From Astrobacterium formosum (GTDB lineage Bacteria; Pseudomonadota; Alphaproteobacteria; Rhizobiales; Xanthobacteraceae), in contig JAVDCA010000004.1 in assembly GCA_030848545.1 (NCBI GenBank), forward strand, positions 62,001 through 126,000: a DNA stretch of 64,000 nucleotides. The letters are read 5' to 3'. A model generated the notes under the pieces. It made no database searches, was not told the origin of the DNA, and worked only from the letters and a program-made list of their open reading frames with translations. This document shows positions 53,358 to 63,440 of this stretch, piece by piece. A program made the position numbers and the translations under genes. Position 1 is the stretch's first letter. Each line of letters begins with the position of its first letter.

Positions 53358-54754
53358 GCGCCCCCGCATTGCTGACCCTGACCCAGGCCGCGGCGGCGAT
53401 CCGCGCCCGCACCCTGTCGTCCGTCGAACTCGTGAATGCGCTCATCGCCCGCATCGAGACCTGGCAGCCGAAACTCAACGCCTTCGTACGCATCGATGCC
53501 GAGGGCGCGCTCGCCGCCGCGGCTGAGGCCGATCGCGCGCTTGCCCGCGGGGAGGCGAGGGGGGCGCTGCACGGCGTGCCGCTCGCCCACAAGGACATGT
53601 ACTATTTCGCCGGCAAGCTGGCCGAATGCGGCTCCAAGGTGCGCAAGGGCTTCATCCCCGACGTCACCTCGACCGCCTGCGAGCGGCTCGCGAGCGCCGG
53701 CGCCATCCATCTCGGCGCCCTGCACATGGCCGAGTTCGCCTACGGGCCGACCGGCCACAACGCTCATCTGGGGCCCGCCCGCAACGCCTTCGATCGCGAG
53801 CGCATCACCGGCGGCTCGTCGTCGGGCTCAGGCACCGCGGTGGCGGCGCGGCTCGTTCCAGCGGCGCTCGGCTCCGACACCGGCGGCTCGATCCGCTTGC
53901 CGGCGCATTTCTGCGGCGTTACGGGGCTCAAGCCCACCAACAACCGCGTCAGCCGTGCCGGCGCCATGCCGCTGTCCTTCACCCTCGATACGGTCGGGCC
54001 GCTCGCCCGCACCGCCGAGGACTGCGGCTTGATCCTGCAATTGACCGGCGGCCCCGATCCGCGCGATCCGACCGTCGATCGCGCCCCCGCCTGGGACGAA
54101 TCCGCCGCACGGCGGTCGCCCAAGGACCTGACCATCGGAGTGCCGAAGAGTTTTTACGTCGACGATCTCACCCCCGAGGTCGCCGCGACGCTGGATGCCA
54201 CCATCGCCACATTGACGGCGGTCGGCTGCAAGGTCGTCGAAGTCAAGCTGCCCGACCAGGTGCTGCTGAGCGCCGCGGCGCTGATCGTGCTCGCCGTCGA
54301 GGCGGCGAGTTATCACGCGCCGTGGCTGCGCACGCGGGCAGGGGACTATGGCCCGCAGGTGCGCTCGCGTCTGGAGAACGGGCTCGCCTATTCGGGCGTC
54401 GAGTATCTCGAGGCGCTGCGCTGGCGGGCGGTCGCGCTCGCCGAGCACCTCGCGGCGATTGGCGATGTCGACGTGGTGCTCGCTCCCGCCTCACGCATGG
54501 CGGCGCCGACCATCGCCGAGACCGATGTGGGTGGCGGTCCCGGTGCCGAGGCGGCCATCCAGGCGATCACGCGGTTCATGCGTCCCATCAATTATCTCGG
54601 TCTGCCCACTCTGGTGATCCCCGCGGGAACGACGCCCACGGGCCTGCCGATCGGCATGCAGCTGATCGGCAGGCCTTTCGGGGACGAGACCCTGGTCGCC
54701 CTCGGCCGCGCCTTCCAGGCGGTGACGGACCATCACGAAAGGATGCCGTTATGA
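53354..54754 (+). CDS. Amidase-signature-family hydrolase
   Basis: This 466-residue amidase has the Ser-Ser-Lys catalytic triad motifs: LAHKDMYYFAGK with the Lys, the Gly/Ser-rich ITGGSSSGSGTAVAARL and GSDTGGSIRLPAHFCG with the Sers. FGPT-like NHAHLG-type spacing and YLGLPTLVIPAG follow the GatA/AtzE pattern. GTG 53354 overlaps the small gene stop. The short residue run before the domain and the small partner fit the AtzE/GatA type. The substrate is probably an amide brought in by the surrounding ABC transporter. Confidence 0.9.
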   Translation: MSAPALLTLTQAAAAIRARTLSSVELVNALIARIETWQPKLNAFVRIDAEGALAAAAEADRALARGEARGALHGVPLAHKDMYYFAGKLAECGSKVRKGFIPDVTSTACERLASAGAIHLGALHMAEFAYGPTGHNAHLGPARNAFDRERITGGSSSGSGTAVAARLVPAALGSDTGGSIRLPAHFCGVTGLKPTNNRVSRAGAMPLSFTLDTVGPLARTAEDCGLILQLTGGPDPRDPTVDRAPAWDESAARRSPKDLTIGVPKSFYVDDLTPEVAATLDATIATLTAVGCKVVEVKLPDQVLLSAAALIVLAVEAASYHAPWLRTRAGDYGPQVRSRLENGLAYSGVEYLEALRWRAVALAEHLAAIGDVDVVLAPASRMAAPTIAETDVGGGPGAEAAIQAITRFMRPINYLGLPTLVIPAGTTPTGLPIGMQLIGRPFGDETLVALGRAFQAVTDHHERMPL

Positions 54755-54778
54755 CGGCGTCTTCTGCTGTTTTCTGCG

Positions 54779-54901
54779 TGCCCCGGGCGCAGTGCAGCAC
54801 GGAGCGTCAGCGACGTGCTGCACTGCAGACCCGGGGCCTAGTTCAGAGCGAAGCCCCGGGTCTGCGCAGCGGTATTGCATGCTGCAGCGCGCCCGGGGCA
54901 C
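54779..54901. repeat. Dispersed palindromic repeat, family C
   Basis: Two successive inverted repeats share CCCCGGG ends: CCCCGGGCGCAGTGCAGCAC with its complement, and GCCCCGGGTCTGCGCAGC with GCTGCAGCGCGCCCGGGGC. They fill most of the gap between the amidase and the DppD-type ATPase, inside the operon. Confidence 0.78.
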
Positions 54902-54929
54902 GAACTCCGGTGAACCACTCGGAGGCCAT

Positions 54930-55919
54930 ATGACGCCGCTCGTCGATATCCGCGACCTCTCCGTGCGCTTCACTGGCGAGCGCACGGTGCATGCGCTCAA
55001 CGGCGTCGACATCGCGCTCGCCCGCGGCGAGGTGCTCGGCCTTCTGGGCGAATCCGGCTCCGGCAAAAGCGTGACCCTCAAGGCCATGCTGCGCATGTTG
55101 CCGGCGCGCCGAACCGTCATCACCGGCTCGATCAACGTCTCCGGCCGCGACGTTCTGGCGATGGACGAGCACGAGCTTGAAGGCATGCGCGGCGGCGTCG
55201 TGTCGATGATCTTCCAGGAGGCGACGCTCGCGCTCGACCCCGTCTATACGATCGGCGACCAGATCGCCGAGACCTATGTGCGCCATCATGACTCGAGCTG
55301 GGCGCAAGGGCGTCAGCGTGCCCTCGAAATGCTCGATGCCGTGCGCATCCCCTCCGCTAAGCGGCGACTTGACGCCTATCCGCACGAGATGTCCGGCGGC
55401 ATGCGTCAGCGCGCGATGATTGCGCTCGCGTTGTCGTGTAGCCCGGAGGTCCTGCTCGCCGACGAGCCGACGACGGCCCTCGACGCCACCGTACAGATCC
55501 AGATCCTGCTGCTGTTGCGCGAATTGCAGCGCGAGATGGGCATGGCGGTGATCTTCGTCACCCACGACATCGGTGTCGCGGTGGAGATTTCCGACCGTCT
55601 GGCGGTGATGTATGCGGGCAAGATCGTCGAGACCGGTCCGTTGCGCGACGTCATGCGCAACCCTTCGCACCCCTATACGCGTGGCCTTCTCGCCTCGACC
55701 ATCCACGGCGCCCGCAAGGGTACCCGCCTCGAAGCCATTCCGGGCGCGCCGCCTCGCCTCGACCAGTTGCCGCAGGGCTGCGCCTTCGCGCCGCGCTGTT
55801 CGCTGGTCGGCGCCGATTGCCGCGACGGCGACATCGCTGTCGTGCCGCGCTCCGACCGTCACGCCGTGCGCTGCCTGCGCCATGCGGCCGAACAGGAGGC
55901 TCGAAGCGCAGTCGCGTAG
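54930..55919 (+). CDS. ABC transporter ATPase, DppD/OppD type
   Basis: This 329-residue ATPase has Walker A GESGSGKSVTLKAM, signature MSGGMRQRAMIALAL, Walker B VLLADEPTTALDATVQ and the C-terminal oligopeptide domain with GCAFAPRCSL and CRDGD. It completes the transporter encoded at 48460-53169. GGAGG lies 4 nt before ATG 54930. Confidence 0.92.
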   Translation: MTPLVDIRDLSVRFTGERTVHALNGVDIALARGEVLGLLGESGSGKSVTLKAMLRMLPARRTVITGSINVSGRDVLAMDEHELEGMRGGVVSMIFQEATLALDPVYTIGDQIAETYVRHHDSSWAQGRQRALEMLDAVRIPSAKRRLDAYPHEMSGGMRQRAMIALALSCSPEVLLADEPTTALDATVQIQILLLLRELQREMGMAVIFVTHDIGVAVEISDRLAVMYAGKIVETGPLRDVMRNPSHPYTRGLLASTIHGARKGTRLEAIPGAPPRLDQLPQGCAFAPRCSLVGADCRDGDIAVVPRSDRHAVRCLRHAAEQEARSAVA

Positions 55920-55921
55920 GC

Positions 55922-56010
55922 TCCGTCATTGCGAGCGAAGCGAAGCAATCCGGGAGCCGCGAAGAAAGAGCTGGATTACTTCGTCGGCTTCGCCTCCTCG
56001 CAATGACGGA
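55922..56010. repeat. Dispersed palindromic repeat, family A copy 2
   Basis: CCGTCATTGCGAGCGAAGCG pairs with the distal CTCGCAATGACGG, and CAATCC/GGATTA lie inside. It matches 46790-46870 in the outer arms and inner CAATCC core. It lies between the ATPase and the aminotransferase. Confidence 0.82.
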
Positions 56011-56095
56011 GTTTGCACTCGCTTTCCCGTGGCCGCGGACTAGGATGTCCCGAGCCCATTCGCGAACGAATATTCATCGCCCCCTTCTCCCGCCC

Positions 56096-57436
56096 ATGGC
56101 AAAGACGAACACCATGCTGCACACCAAGCCCAATGAACTGAAGCTCGACGCTTTCTGGATGCCGTTCACGGCCAACCGCGCCTACAAGGCGGCGCCGCGC
56201 CTGCTCGCCTCGGCGCGCGGCATGTATTACGCCACCGGCGAGGGCCGCCAGGTGCTCGACGGCACCTCCGGCCTGTGGTGCGTGAACGCCGGCCACGGCC
56301 GCCGCGAGATCACAACGGCAGTCGAACGCCAGCTCGATACGCTCGACTTCGCGCCCACCTTTCAGATGGGCCATCCGGTCGTCTTCGAGTTTGCCGAGAG
56401 GCTGGCAGAGATCGCGCCTGGGGGATTGGACCGCATCTTCTTCACCAATTCGGGTTCGGAGTCGGCCGACACGGCGCTCAAGGTGGCGCTCGCCTATCAC
56501 CGCGCCTGCGGGCACGCCGAGCGCACCCGCCTGATCGGCCGCGAGCGCGGCTATCACGGCGTCGGCTTCGGCGGCATGTCGGTCGGTGGCATCGGCGGCA
56601 ACCGCCGCACCTTCGGCAATTTGCTGCCGGCGGTCGATCACCTGCGCCACACCCACGACCTCGCCCGCAACGCCTTCACCAAGGGCCTGCCGGAGCACGG
56701 CGCCGACCTCGCCGACGATCTCGAGCGGCTGGTCGCGCTGCACGGCGCCGACACCATCGCGGCCGTTATGGTCGAGGCCATGGCGGGGTCCACCGGCGTC
56801 CTGCTGCCGCCCAAGGGCTATCTCGAACGCCTGCGCGCCATCTGCGACAAATACGGCATCCTGTTGATCTTCGACGAGGTCATCACCGGTTTCGGCCGCC
56901 TCGGCACGCCGTTCGCGGTCGATTATTTCGGCGTCGTGCCCGACATGATCACCACCGCCAAGGGCTTGACCAACGGCACCATCCCGATGGGCGCCGTGTT
57001 CGTCAGCCGCAAGATCCACGACGCCATGATGGCGGGACCGGCCGGCATCGAGTTCTTCCACGGCTACACTTATTCGGGCCATCCGGTCGCCTGCGCGGCC
57101 GGCCTCGCGACCCTCGACATCTATCGTGCCGAAGGGCTCTTGACCCGCGGAGCGAGCCTCGCCGCCTACTGGCAGGACGCCATGCACACGCTCGCCGGCA
57201 AGCCGCACGTAATCGACATCCGCACCATCGGGCTCGTCGCCGGCATCGAGCTTTCGCCGCGCGACGGCGCCCCGGGGGCGCGCGCGTTCGACGTCTTCAC
57301 GGACTGCTTCGAGCGTGGCCTCCTGATCCGCGTTACCGGCGACATCATCGCGCTGTCGCCGCCGCTGATCGTCGAGAAGGCCGAGATCGACACGATTGTG
57401 TCCCTGCTGGGCGAAGCGCTCGGCCGGGCGAGGTGA
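56096..57436 (+). CDS. Class III aminotransferase, omega-amino acid:pyruvate type
   Basis: This 446-residue PLP enzyme has SGLWCVNAGHGRREI, the cofactor region FFTNSGSESADTALKVAL, GGMSVGGIGGNRRTF, LLIFDEVITGFGRLG and the PLP Lys in TTAKGLTNGTIPMGAV. The motif set is that of omega-amino acid/beta-alanine:pyruvate transaminases. ATG 56096 (MAKTNTML) is chosen; Met 56114 is an alternative. With the carbamoylase and amidase upstream, it would convert the released beta- or omega-amino acid to a semialdehyde. Confidence 0.9.
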   Translation: MAKTNTMLHTKPNELKLDAFWMPFTANRAYKAAPRLLASARGMYYATGEGRQVLDGTSGLWCVNAGHGRREITTAVERQLDTLDFAPTFQMGHPVVFEFAERLAEIAPGGLDRIFFTNSGSESADTALKVALAYHRACGHAERTRLIGRERGYHGVGFGGMSVGGIGGNRRTFGNLLPAVDHLRHTHDLARNAFTKGLPEHGADLADDLERLVALHGADTIAAVMVEAMAGSTGVLLPPKGYLERLRAICDKYGILLIFDEVITGFGRLGTPFAVDYFGVVPDMITTAKGLTNGTIPMGAVFVSRKIHDAMMAGPAGIEFFHGYTYSGHPVACAAGLATLDIYRAEGLLTRGASLAAYWQDAMHTLAGKPHVIDIRTIGLVAGIELSPRDGAPGARAFDVFTDCFERGLLIRVTGDIIALSPPLIVEKAEIDTIVSLLGEALGRAR

Positions 57437-57463
57437 ATTCGGTTCTCATTGCGAGGCCGCGCC

Positions 57464-57570
57464 TTCTCCCTCCCCCGCTTGCGGGGGAGGGTTGGGGAGG
57501 GGGCTTCTCTTGCTCGGCGCTTGTGGTGTTCCCCCTCCCTATCCTCCCCCGCAAGCGAGGGAGGGGACGG
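57464..57570. repeat. Dispersed palindromic repeat, family D
   Basis: CTCCCTCCCCCGCTTGCGGG-GAGGG and the later CCCTCCC...CCCGCAAGCGAGGGAGGGG form a long imperfect palindrome. It lies between the aminotransferase and the minus-strand stress-protein end, where it could also fold as a terminator-like structure, though no T-run follows. Confidence 0.75.
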
Positions 57571-57593
57571 AGGGGCCGAGTCCGTCGAGCGAA

Positions 57594-58373
57594 TTATCCC
57601 CTCACCGCCAGCACGTCGGTAGCCGATTCCGTCAACAGCCGCTCGGCGACCGTGCCGATCTGCATGGGACCGGCGCCGCTGCGTCCACTGGTGCCGGTGA
57701 CGACGAGGTCGGGGCCGATGGCGGCGATGGATTTCAGCAGCGTCGGCACCGGCGGGCCCTGGCGGCTCAGCTGGCTGCAGCGGCTCGCATCGAGGCCCGA
57801 CATGAATTCGGTGAACTGGGCGTCGATGCGTGCATTGATGTCGCCCGGTACGGTGGGCGGCGCATAGGCGTTCAGGAGAATGAATTCGGCGCTGGTGAAT
57901 GTGCCGAGTGCGAACTCCACCGCCCGTCGCGACGAGGGCGAGAAGTCGACCCCGATGACGATCTTCTGGTAGGCGCGGCTCGCGCCTTCCGTCTTCACCA
58001 GGAGCACCGAACGGGTGCCGGAGCGCACCATGCGCTCGCCGGTGGAGCCGCGAAAGACGCCGAGGTCTTCCACGGCGCGGTGCTTGCCGATCACCAGAAG
58101 GTCGGCAGACGCTTCCTGTGCGGCCGCCAGGATCGCTTCCACATGCTTGCCGCCGACGACCTTGATGGTGACTTGCGCCTGAGCGGCGGAAAGACGCGTG
58201 AGCTGCGCGGCGATCTCTGCCTTGGCGGAGGCCTCGCGGCGTTGCAGATCGGCGGCATCGACCACGTGGACGACGGTCAGCCGTGCAGGAATCTGAGATG
58301 ACAGACTGACCGCACGCGCGATCGCGTGATCCGACGATGCGGACAAATCTGTGGCGACCAGCAAGTTCTTCAT
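57594..58373 (-). CDS. Universal stress protein, two UspA domains
   Basis: This 259-residue protein has two tandem UspA units. The first starts KNLLVATDLSASSDHAIARAV and ends with DLLVIGKHRAVEDLGVFRGSTGERMVRSGTRSVLLVK; the G-2x-G-9x-G(S/T) ATP motif is partly present. The second starts KIVIGVDFSPSSRRAVEFAL and ends VTGTSGRSGAGPMQIGTVAERLL. ATG 58373 is clear. No EcfG match was found upstream. Confidence 0.91.
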   Translation of the reverse strand: MKNLLVATDLSASSDHAIARAVSLSSQIPARLTVVHVVDAADLQRREASAKAEIAAQLTRLSAAQAQVTIKVVGGKHVEAILAAAQEASADLLVIGKHRAVEDLGVFRGSTGERMVRSGTRSVLLVKTEGASRAYQKIVIGVDFSPSSRRAVEFALGTFTSAEFILLNAYAPPTVPGDINARIDAQFTEFMSGLDASRCSQLSRQGPPVPTLLKSIAAIGPDLVVTGTSGRSGAGPMQIGTVAERLLTESATDVLAVRG

Positions 58374-58714
58374 CGAACGCCTCCAACGCGCATTCGCGCC
58401 TTTTGTCGGCGGCCTGTGCGCGAGCCGCCGTCGGGTCGAGTCCTGGCGATCCGGCGGCAGCGTGAAAGATTGCACGTCAATGTTTTCTCTTGTCTTAATG
58501 GTGGCTTACGGGCGAAATCGAGGCTGGCCGAAGCACCCAATGGTGCCATGTAACCGCAAGAACGGTAAAAAAGCACCAATAGCTGAATGGCACGTCGTCG
58601 ACTGGCAGCCTTGGGCCCCGTTGAAGAATCGTGCCGGCTGGTGCACATGCGGCGACCCGGGCGGCGGTCACGATCGCGTCGTCCGGCATCCAATCCACCG
58701 ACAGGCTGCAACAC
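58374..58714. other. Divergent gap between usp and tex
   Basis: These 341 bp separate the divergent stress-protein and tex genes and contain the region of lowest GC nearby (58470-58580). I see no recognised regulator site, repeat or small gene with a ribosome-binding site. Confidence 0.4.
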
Positions 58715-61060
58715 GTGACAAAGTCCATCAATCGACGCATCGCCGAAGAGCTCGGCGCGGGTGAAAACCAGGTCGAGGCGGCGGTGACGCTGCTCGACGG
58801 CGGCGCCACTGTGCCGTTCATCGCCCGCTATCGCAAGGAAGTCACGGGCGCGCTCGACGATACCCAGCTGCGCACGCTCGAAGAGCGGCTCGCCTATTTG
58901 CGCGAACTGGAAGAGCGCCGCACGGCCGTCCTCAATTCGATCCGCGAGCAGGGCAAGCTCGACGCCGCCCTGGAGGCGCAGATCCTTGCCGCCGACAACA
59001 AGGCGCGTCTGGAAGACATCTACCTGCCCTACAAGCCGAAGCGGCGCACCAAGGCGGAGATCGCCAGGGAAGCGGGCCTGGAACCGCTGGCCGATATTCT
59101 GTTGCGTGAGCCAGGCCATGATCCCAAGGCCGAAGCCGAGACCTATGTGAACGCCGACAAGGGCGTCGCCGACGCCGCCGCGGCGCTCGACGGCGCCCGC
59201 GCCATCCTGGTCGAGCGCTTCGCCGAGGACGCCGACCTGATCGGTTCGCTGCGCGAGGAGATGTGGACCCAAGGCCGCCTGGTTGCGCGCGTGCGCGACG
59301 GCAAGAAGCAGGACGGCGCCAAGTTCTCCGACTATTTCGACTACGACGAGGCGCTGACCAAGCTGCCGTCGCACCGCATCCTGGCCATGTTCCGCGGCGA
59401 GAAGGAAGAAGTGCTCGACATCACCCTCGAGCCGGAGAAGCCGGGCGCCACGCCCGCGGGCCCGAGCCCTTACGAACTGCGCATCATGCATCGCTTCGGC
59501 ATCGCCGATCGCGGCCGGCCGGCCGACAAGTGGCTCGCCGACACGGCGCGCTGGGCCTGGAAGACCAAGATCCTGATCCATCTCGGCATCGACCTGCGGC
59601 TGCGGCTGTGGACCAAGGCCGAGGAGGACGCCGTCAAGGTGTTCGCAACCAATCTGCGCGATCTCCTGCTCGCGGCGCCCGCCGGCGCCCGCGCCACCAT
59701 GGGGCTCGATCCCGGCTATCGCACCGGCGTCAAGGTCGCGGTGGTCGATGCGACCGGCAAGGTTGTGGCGACCGACGCGATCTTCCCCCACGAGCCGCAA
59801 CGCCGATGGGACGAGGCGCTGGCGACGCTGGGGCGGCTCGCCCGCACCCACAAGGTCGACCTCATCGCAATCGGCAACGGCACCGCCTCGCGCGAGACCG
59901 ACAAGCTCGCAACCGAACTCGTCAAGCTGATGGCGGAGCAGCAGAAGATCTCCAAGGTCGTGGTCTCGGAAGCCGGCGCCTCGGTCTATTCGGCGTCCGC
60001 CTTCGCGGCCGAGGAGCTGCCCGAACTCGACGTCACCCTGCGCGGCGCCGTGTCGATCGCGCGCCGCCTGCAGGATCCGCTCGCCGAACTCGTGAAGATC
60101 GATCCCAAATCCATCGGCGTCGGCCAGTACCAGCACGACCTGTCCGAATTCAAGCTGTCGCGTTCCCTCGACGCCGTGGTCGAGGACTGCGTCAACGCCG
60201 TCGGCGTCGACGTCAACACCGCCTCGGCGCCGCTGCTCGCCCGCGTGTCGGGCATCGGGCCGACGCTGGCGGAGAACATCGTCGGCCATCGCGACTCCAA
60301 CGGGCCGTTCAAGAGCCGCAAGGCGCTCAAGGACGTGCCGCGGCTCGGCCCGAAGGCGTTCGAGCAGGCGGCCGGCTTCCTGCGCATCAATGGCGGCGAC
60401 GATCCGCTCGACGCTTCCGGGGTGCATCCGGAATCCTATCCGGTGGTGCGCCGCATCATTGCGGCGACCAAGAGCGACATCAAGGTCCTGATCGGCAACA
60501 GCGAGGTGTTGCGCAACGTGAAGCCGAAAGAGTTCGTCGACGACACGTTCGGCCTGCCGACCGTCACCGACATCCTGCGCGAATTGGAAAAGCCCGGCCG
60601 CGACCCGCGCCCCGCCTTCAAGGCGGCCGTGTTCAAGGAAGGCGTCGAGAAGATCGACGACCTGCGCCGCGGCATGATCCTGGAAGGCACGGTCACCAAC
60701 GTCGCCGCCTTCGGGGCGTTCGTCGACATCGGCGTGCACCAGGACGGGCTCGTACACGTCTCGGCCATGGCGCGCACCTTCGTCAAGGACCCGCGCGAGG
60801 TCGTCAAGCCGGGCGATATCGTCCGCGTCAAGGTCATCGACCTCGACAAGGACCGGAAGCGCATCTCGCTGTCGCTGCGCCTCGACGACGAGACCGCGGT
60901 CGCGAAGGACAAGGCCGCCAAGGACCAACCGTCGAAGCCGGGCGGACGCTCGTCGGCGCCGCCGCCGCGCTCGCGCGAACAACCCTCGTCGGGCGGCGGC
61001 GCGCTCGCCGACGCCTTGCGCCGCGCCGGATTGAGCGGGAACGATGGGCGGAAGAGGTAG
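58715..61060 (+). CDS. tex: Tex RNA-binding transcription accessory protein
   Basis: Tex is a conserved nucleic-acid-binding protein. The 781-residue protein shows the full order: the N-terminal helical part with [21 protein letters not shown], the YqgF/RNase H-like domain ([18 protein letters not shown]), a helix-hairpin-helix pair ([19 protein letters not shown]) and a C-terminal S1 domain ([26 protein letters not shown]). GTG 58715 matches the family start; an upstream GTG at 58631 adds residues unlike the family. A Pro/Ser-rich 50-residue tail follows S1. Confidence 0.95.
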   Translation: MTKSINRRIAEELGAGENQVEAAVTLLDGGATVPFIARYRKEVTGALDDTQLRTLEERLAYLRELEERRTAVLNSIREQGKLDAALEAQILAADNKARLEDIYLPYKPKRRTKAEIAREAGLEPLADILLREPGHDPKAEAETYVNADKGVADAAAALDGARAILVERFAEDADLIGSLREEMWTQGRLVARVRDGKKQDGAKFSDYFDYDEALTKLPSHRILAMFRGEKEEVLDITLEPEKPGATPAGPSPYELRIMHRFGIADRGRPADKWLADTARWAWKTKILIHLGIDLRLRLWTKAEEDAVKVFATNLRDLLLAAPAGARATMGLDPGYRTGVKVAVVDATGKVVATDAIFPHEPQRRWDEALATLGRLARTHKVDLIAIGNGTASRETDKLATELVKLMAEQQKISKVVVSEAGASVYSASAFAAEELPELDVTLRGAVSIARRLQDPLAELVKIDPKSIGVGQYQHDLSEFKLSRSLDAVVEDCVNAVGVDVNTASAPLLARVSGIGPTLAENIVGHRDSNGPFKSRKALKDVPRLGPKAFEQAAGFLRINGGDDPLDASGVHPESYPVVRRIIAATKSDIKVLIGNSEVLRNVKPKEFVDDTFGLPTVTDILRELEKPGRDPRPAFKAAVFKEGVEKIDDLRRGMILEGTVTNVAAFGAFVDIGVHQDGLVHVSAMARTFVKDPREVVKPGDIVRVKVIDLDKDRKRISLSLRLDDETAVAKDKAAKDQPSKPGGRSSAPPPRSREQPSSGGGALADALRRAGLSGNDGRKR

Positions 61061-61088
61061 GACGCTGGACGTCGGCGAACTCGGCCCG

Positions 61089-61193
61089 CTCCCTCTCCCC
61101 ATTTGGGGAGAGGGCTGGGGTGAGGGGGGAGCGATCTCTCGATAGGCCGGAGCCCCCTCACCCCGACCCTCTCCCCTCCGGGGAGAGGGAGAA
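61089..61193. repeat. Dispersed palindromic repeat, family E
   Basis: TCCCTCTCCCCATTTGGGGAGAGGGCTGGGGTGAGGGG and the complementary CCCCCTCACCCCGACCCTCTCCCCTCCGGGGAGAGGGA form nested hairpins between tex and the minus-strand oxidoreductase. It resembles widespread proteobacterial ‘CTCTCCCC’ repeats. Confidence 0.78.
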
Positions 61194-61214
61194 GAAAGGG
61201 CGCGGCACAAGGCA

Positions 61215-63440
61215 TTACCCCAACAACTTCTCCAGCCGCACCGGCAGTTCGCGGATGCGCACGCCCGTCGCGTGATGGACCGCGTTGGTGATCGCCGCGG
61301 CGGTGCCCACATTTCCGAGTTCGCCCAGTCCTTTGGCGCCGATCGGATTGACCTCGCTGTCCTCCTCGGGGACGAGGATGACCTCGACGTCGCGGATGTC
61401 GGCGTTCACCGGCATGAGATAGTCGGCGAGATTGTCGTTGATGTAGCGGGCGTGGCGGCGGTCGATCTCGGTCGCTTCATGGAGCGCCGAGGAGATGCCC
61501 CAAATCATGCCGCCCATGAGCTGGCTCCTCGCCGTGCGGGTGTTCATGATCCGCCCGGCCGCGAAGGCGCCGACGATGCGCGGCACGCGGATCTCGCGGG
61601 TCAGGGCATGGACGCGCACCTCGACGAATTCGGCGCCGAGCGCGTACATCAGTTTCTCGCCGTGCGAGCCGCCGCCGAGCGCCGGTTTGCCCTTGTAGAG
61701 GGACGCGATCGCGTCGGGCTTGCCGCCTTCCGGGATGAACTCGGCATATTCCTCGATGGCGCCGATGCCGAGGCGCTCGAACACGTCTTCGAGTTTGTTG
61801 CCCGACGGGCCGCCGGTGGTCTGGGCGGGTGCCGCGGTCAGTCTTTCGCGGATGGCGGCGCAAGCCTTGACGAGGGCCGAGCCGGTCGCCGCGGTGCTCA
61901 CCGATCCGCCGGCGACGATGCCGGGCGGCAGGGCGGTGTCGCCCAACTCGACCCTGACCATGTCGAGCGGAACTCCCAGTTCATCGGCGGCCAGCTGCGC
62001 CAGGACCGTATAGAGACCGGTGCCGATATCGTGGGCGGCGACCTGCACGCGCACCTCGCCGGCGGGGGTCAACCGCACCCGCACGGCAGATGGCCCGAGA
62101 TGGGTCGGATAGGCCGCGGTGGCGCAGCCCCAGCCGATCAGCCAGTCACCGTCGCGCATGGAGCCGGGCCGGGCCGTGCGCTCCTTCCACCCGAAGGCGG
62201 CGGCGGCCTCGTCGTAACATTCCATCAACGAGCGGCTCGACCATTCCTTGCCGGTGGCGTCGCGCATGGAATTGTTGGCACGCCGCAGCTCGACGGGGTC
62301 CATGCCGAGCTCAAGGGCGAGTTCGTCCATGGCGCTTTCGAGCGCGTAGATGTACGGCACCACCGGGGGCGAGCGCATGAATCCCGGCGTGTTGCGGTCG
62401 GCATGTACCAGGGTGACGCGGGTCTCGACGGCGCCGAAGCCATACATGCGGGCGCTGTCCTCGACGCCGGCGACCGAGTACGGATCTGGCCGCGACGTCA
62501 GTTCCCAGCCTTCGTGGATGAACGCGGTGATCCTGCCGTCGCGCCGCGCGCCCATGCGGATGCGATGGCGGGTCTCGGCCCGATAAGTCGAGATCGTGAA
62601 GGCCTGGTCGCGGGTCGAAACCAGCTTGACCGGACGGCCGAGCCGCCGCGCCGCGAGCGCGATCAGCGCCGTGCGCGGGGTCATCTGTGCCTTCGATCCG
62701 AATGCCCCGCCCACATAGGGGCTGACCACGCGGATCTGTTCGGCATCGATGCCGAGCCTTTCAGCCAGATTGTTCTTGAGCCCGAAGACGAACTGGCTCG
62801 GTTCGTAGATCGTGAGCTCGTCGCCACTCCACAACGCGGTGGTGGTGAAAAGCTCGATGGCGTTGTGGTGTTGGGCGGGCGTGGCATATTGCGCGTCGAT
62901 GGTCACCTCGGCGGAAGCGAGGGCCGCCGCGGCGTCACCTGCCTTCGGCAGCTTCTTGGCACGCTCGCCGACCTCCTCAGGGCTCTCCTCGCGGGCGTTG
63001 GTGGCGTCGAAGGTCGCCGCCGGCTCTTCCGCCGCATAGGTGATGTCGACCTTGTGGGCGGCCTCACGTGCGGCCTCAAAGCTGTCCGCGAGGACGACGG
63101 CGACGATCTGGCCATCATGGTCGATATCGGGGCCCAGGCCCTGGATCGAGGTCGAGGCGCCGGCGCCGCCGGCAGCGAACTTGACGTGCTTGAGCTCGCG
63201 GGTGTCCTCGGCGGTCAGGATGTCGAGGACGCCGGGCACCGCCTGTGCGGCGGCGAGGTCCATGCGTACGATCCGCCCCTTGGCGATGGCGCTGGTCACG
63301 AGGAACGCAAAGGCGGGGCTGGCGACCGGGACGTCGGAGGGATAGCGGGCGTCGCCGGTCACCTTGGCGCGGCCATCGTAACGCGGCACCGGCGGGCCCA
63401 TATTGGCCTGCGGCTTGGGAGCGGCCCTCGCCATGATCAT
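61215..63440 (-). CDS. Molybdopterin-binding subunit of aldehyde oxidoreductase, PaoC/YagR type
   Basis: This 741-residue protein is the large subunit of a xanthine-oxidase-family molybdoenzyme. It has PRYDGRAKVTGDARYPSD, TPAQHHNAIELFTTTALW, VSPYVGGAFGSKAQMTP, VAAHDIGTGLYTVLAQ, a GSVSTAATGSALVKA stretch and the catalytic Glu in PIGAKGLGELGNVGTAAAITNA. Length and sequence order match E. coli PaoC/YagR. It starts at ATG 63440, overlapping the FAD-subunit stop. Such PaoABC enzymes oxidise diverse aldehydes in the periplasm after Tat export of the Fe-S subunit; here the Fe-S subunit would lie beyond the right edge. Confidence 0.92.
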   Translation of the reverse strand: MIMARAAPKPQANMGPPVPRYDGRAKVTGDARYPSDVPVASPAFAFLVTSAIAKGRIVRMDLAAAQAVPGVLDILTAEDTRELKHVKFAAGGAGASTSIQGLGPDIDHDGQIVAVVLADSFEAAREAAHKVDITYAAEEPAATFDATNAREESPEEVGERAKKLPKAGDAAAALASAEVTIDAQYATPAQHHNAIELFTTTALWSGDELTIYEPSQFVFGLKNNLAERLGIDAEQIRVVSPYVGGAFGSKAQMTPRTALIALAARRLGRPVKLVSTRDQAFTISTYRAETRHRIRMGARRDGRITAFIHEGWELTSRPDPYSVAGVEDSARMYGFGAVETRVTLVHADRNTPGFMRSPPVVPYIYALESAMDELALELGMDPVELRRANNSMRDATGKEWSSRSLMECYDEAAAAFGWKERTARPGSMRDGDWLIGWGCATAAYPTHLGPSAVRVRLTPAGEVRVQVAAHDIGTGLYTVLAQLAADELGVPLDMVRVELGDTALPPGIVAGGSVSTAATGSALVKACAAIRERLTAAPAQTTGGPSGNKLEDVFERLGIGAIEEYAEFIPEGGKPDAIASLYKGKPALGGGSHGEKLMYALGAEFVEVRVHALTREIRVPRIVGAFAAGRIMNTRTARSQLMGGMIWGISSALHEATEIDRRHARYINDNLADYLMPVNADIRDVEVILVPEEDSEVNPIGAKGLGELGNVGTAAAITNAVHHATGVRIRELPVRLEKLLG

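Noticed and set aside
58370-61312. Very long minus-strand open frame across tex
   Set aside because: It is antisense to tex with Arg/Asp/Gly-rich composition and no domain. Codon usage in GC-rich DNA produces such frames.
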